Below are positions 62,442 through 64,000 of a DNA stretch of 64,000 nt, piece after piece (positions within the stretch are counted from its first letter, which is position 1; every line of letters begins with the position of its first letter). This stretch comes from Candidatus Neomicrothrix sp. UBA2974 (GTDB lineage Bacteria > Actinomycetota > Acidimicrobiia > Acidimicrobiales > MedAcidi-G1). The position numbers and the translations under genes were made by a program. The notes beneath the pieces were generated by a model. The model saw only the letters and a program-made list of their open reading frames with translations. It was not told the DNA's origin and did no database searches. Location of the stretch: contig DEAU01000012.1 in assembly GCA_002348705.1 (NCBI GenBank), positions 700-64,699 of the forward strand. Reading direction: 5' to 3'.

Positions 62442-63071
62442 ATGATCAAACTCTACGATTATGAGCTGTCGGTGAACTGCTACAAGGTTCGCCTATTGCT
62501 CAATTTTCTCTTGGTTCCGCACAAGTTGCATTCGATTGACTTTTTCCCAGGCTGGGAGCATAAATCTGAGTGGTTCCGAGAAATAAATCCGCTTGGGCAT
62601 ATCCCCGTTATTGACGATGAAGGATTCTTACTTAGGGACTCAAATGCGATCCTCATCTACTTGGCCGCGAAATATGACCAGAGTTGTCGCTGGTATCCAG
62701 TCCATGAGCCATCTCGCCTAGGAGAAGTATCTCAGTGGATGATGTTCTCCGAAGGAACAACTAACACTGCTTCAGCAGCAAGGCTTCACGACAGCCTGGG
62801 CTATGAGTTCGATATCGAGGCTTGCCGCGAAGGTGCTCATAAGCTCTTCCGGGTACTCGATGAACACCTCTGGTTTCAAGAGCAGAATGGCTCAAGTTGG
62901 CTCTGCTCGGGAGACGATCCGACGCTGGCAGATTTGGTGATATTTCCAGACGTGATCCTCTCCGAGGAGGGGGGAATCAGCCGCGTGGGATATCCAGCTA
63001 TACGGCGTTGGGCGGACAGGTTTCGCCATTTGCCGGACTTCTCACTCATGGCTGGGGTCTTGCCGACCTAA
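62442..63071 (+). CDS. Glutathione S-transferase-fold protein (NdmE-like)
   Basis: A 209-residue GST-fold protein. The thioredoxin-like N-terminal domain has MIKLYDYELSVNCYKVRLLLNFLLV and REINPLGHIPVIDDEGFLLRDSNAILIYLA (the cis-Pro and SNAI glutathione site), followed by an all-helical C-terminal domain. Actinobacteria generally lack glutathione, so catalysis with glutathione is doubtful. In NdmCDE a GST-like protein, NdmE, holds the demethylase complex together; the order here, 9 bp after the reductase, is the same. Structural role is therefore more likely, by inference. Confidence 0.87.
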   Translation: MIKLYDYELSVNCYKVRLLLNFLLVPHKLHSIDFFPGWEHKSEWFREINPLGHIPVIDDEGFLLRDSNAILIYLAAKYDQSCRWYPVHEPSRLGEVSQWMMFSEGTTNTASAARLHDSLGYEFDIEACREGAHKLFRVLDEHLWFQEQNGSSWLCSGDDPTLADLVIFPDVILSEEGGISRVGYPAIRRWADRFRHLPDFSLMAGVLPT

Positions 63072-63090
63072 GGTCGACACCTTCCGGATT

Positions 63091-64000
63091 TCAGGAACTT
63101 GAGGAGTCGGCCAAAGCGGTTCTGGTGAATTCGCGCAGAGCCTGGGAGCGCAGTACATCCGACCGAAGGAGTTCTAGCTCCCAAGTCTCTTGGATAATCG
63201 CGGCGAGCTGTTTCTTAACACCAACTTCTTGGCTCAGGAGATTATTTCTCTCGTCAGGGTCGGTGGTCAGGTGAAAAAGTTGTTGTGCAGACTTAACGCC
63301 GGAAATGAGTTTGTTCTCACCGACTCGAACCATCACGATTGGTTCGAGAGCTCCTTCTCCAAGGTATTCTCCAAAAAGTGGTCTCCCGAGATGGTTGTCT
63401 ATGTCGCCACCGCTTATCTCCTGTACCAGACTGCGTCCCTGAGTCGAAGGATTGAGCCAGTCGAGAGAGTTAAAACCAGATATTTCAGCGATTGTGGGAA
63501 GAAAGTCCAGAAGCGAAACAGGGGCACTAACTCGTTTTGAGTGAGGATGTTGCGGGTTGTGGACTATTAGCGGTACACGAATAGCGGGTTCGAAGAAATT
63601 CGATTTGAACCACATGCCCCGCTCGCCAAGCATCTCACCGTGATCCGATAAGAAAATAACTACCGTATTGTCGGCTCTATCTGTGGAGGCCAATGCCTCG
63701 AGAAGGCGACCCACCTGATCATCAATGAAACTGATCGCTCCAAAATATGCCCTTCGAATATTTTTTATTTCACTATCAGTTAGTTGGCAGTCGTCAAATC
63801 CATAAAGTTCGATTAGCCGGGCACTATGAGGATCCCGGATTTCGACAGGGAAGTCCCGCCTTCTTGGAAGATCGATATCGTTATCGGAGTATCGATCCCA
63901 GTATTCCTTAGGAATGATGAATGGGTCGTGCGGATGGGTGAATGATGCGAGCAAACAGAAGGGCTCGGCATCAGTTGATTTGCCTAACTCATTGAGTCTT
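63091..64000 (-). CDS. Choline-sulfatase-like arylsulfatase, C-terminal part
   Basis: About 303 residues of a sulfatase whose N-terminus, including the formylglycine site, is beyond the right edge. Visible parts are PFCLLASFTHPHDPFIIPKEYWDRY, TVVIFLSDHGEMLGERGMWFKSNFFEPAIRVPLIVHNP, LFHLTTDPDERNNL and the C-terminal RSDVLRSQALREFTRTAL, which resembles choline-sulfatases (BetC). Choline-O-sulfate hydrolysis would give choline, the precursor of glycine betaine, in keeping with the island. Other sulfate esters are possible. It is convergent with the GST-like gene. Confidence 0.8.
   Translation of the reverse strand, partial: RLNELGKSTDAEPFCLLASFTHPHDPFIIPKEYWDRYSDNDIDLPRRRDFPVEIRDPHSARLIELYGFDDCQLTDSEIKNIRRAYFGAISFIDDQVGRLLEALASTDRADNTVVIFLSDHGEMLGERGMWFKSNFFEPAIRVPLIVHNPQHPHSKRVSAPVSLLDFLPTIAEISGFNSLDWLNPSTQGRSLVQEISGGDIDNHLGRPLFGEYLGEGALEPIVMVRVGENKLISGVKSAQQLFHLTTDPDERNNLLSQEVGVKKQLAAIIQETWELELLRSDVLRSQALREFTRTALADSSSS

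Noticed and set aside
1..64000. CRISPR array, insertion sequence or prophage
   Set aside because: No regularly spaced repeats with spacers, no transposase or integrase and no phage structural genes were seen; the only tandem array is the 18-bp one without spacers.

Overview
The window looks like a chromosomal segment of a free-living, probably marine, actinobacterium of the Acidimicrobiia type. I infer this from gene content: actinobacterial LeuB, a mycothiol-type ArsC, DUF3048, a fused ETF and many acyl-CoA enzymes. Other signs are frequent GTG starts, 4-bp stop/start overlaps, hairpin terminators without U-tracts and a leaderless leader peptide. The assignment is inference; no rRNA, tRNA, insertion sequence or CRISPR array was found.

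Bases 1 to about 41,200 are ordinary core and accessory chromosome. They hold typA, arsC with a DUF2237 gene, a fused electron-transfer flavoprotein, and a nucleoside-salvage run (nucleoside hydrolase, ribokinase, EthD). Acyl-CoA genes follow (enoyl-CoA hydratase, thioesterase II, acyl-CoA dehydrogenase with a quinone reductase, carboxyltransferase with its LysR regulator, MaoC), together with citrate synthase and greA. A leuB-ilvE-cimA operon is preceded by what appears to be a complete attenuation leader. Then come aquaporin, EamA and CDF transporters, map, a DUF3048 protein, mutM, an orphan ParA with a membrane-anchored partner, and lipid or redox enzymes.

Bases about 41,250 to 64,000 are a catabolic island, still open at the right edge, arranged around a 350-bp divergent intergenic region with four 18-bp tandem repeats. 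The left arm (minus strand) has a 3-hydroxyacyl-CoA-dehydrogenase-like protein, a P450, a class II aldolase and an HD-domain oxygenase candidate. The right arm (plus strand) has a lipoprotein fusing a BMP and an NMT1/THI5 binding domain, an ABC ATPase, a GcvT-like protein, two amidohydrolase-2 paralogues, a BKACE enzyme, and four glycine/sarcosine/betaine-reductase-family genes (grdE-, grdB-, grdC- and grdA-like). After these come a complete Rieske oxygenase, an adenosine-deaminase-family enzyme, a set resembling the NdmC/NdmD/NdmE N-demethylase, and a choline-sulfatase-like gene.

The main discovery candidate is the Grd set. The grdB- and grdA-like genes are each interrupted by one in-frame TGA exactly where the family carries selenocysteine (residues 346 and 44), with a hairpin just downstream of each. 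The grdE-like protein lacks the cysteine that becomes the pyruvoyl group, the grdB-like protein lacks the two cysteines beside the selenocysteine, and no grdD, trxA or trxB lies nearby. A normally anaerobic selenoenzyme therefore sits among several oxygenases in an altered form. My inference is that the island breaks down an N-methylated or quaternary amine (carnitine, choline sulfate, betaine or a relative) by combined oxidative and reductive C-N cleavage; the substrate is not proven by the sequence.
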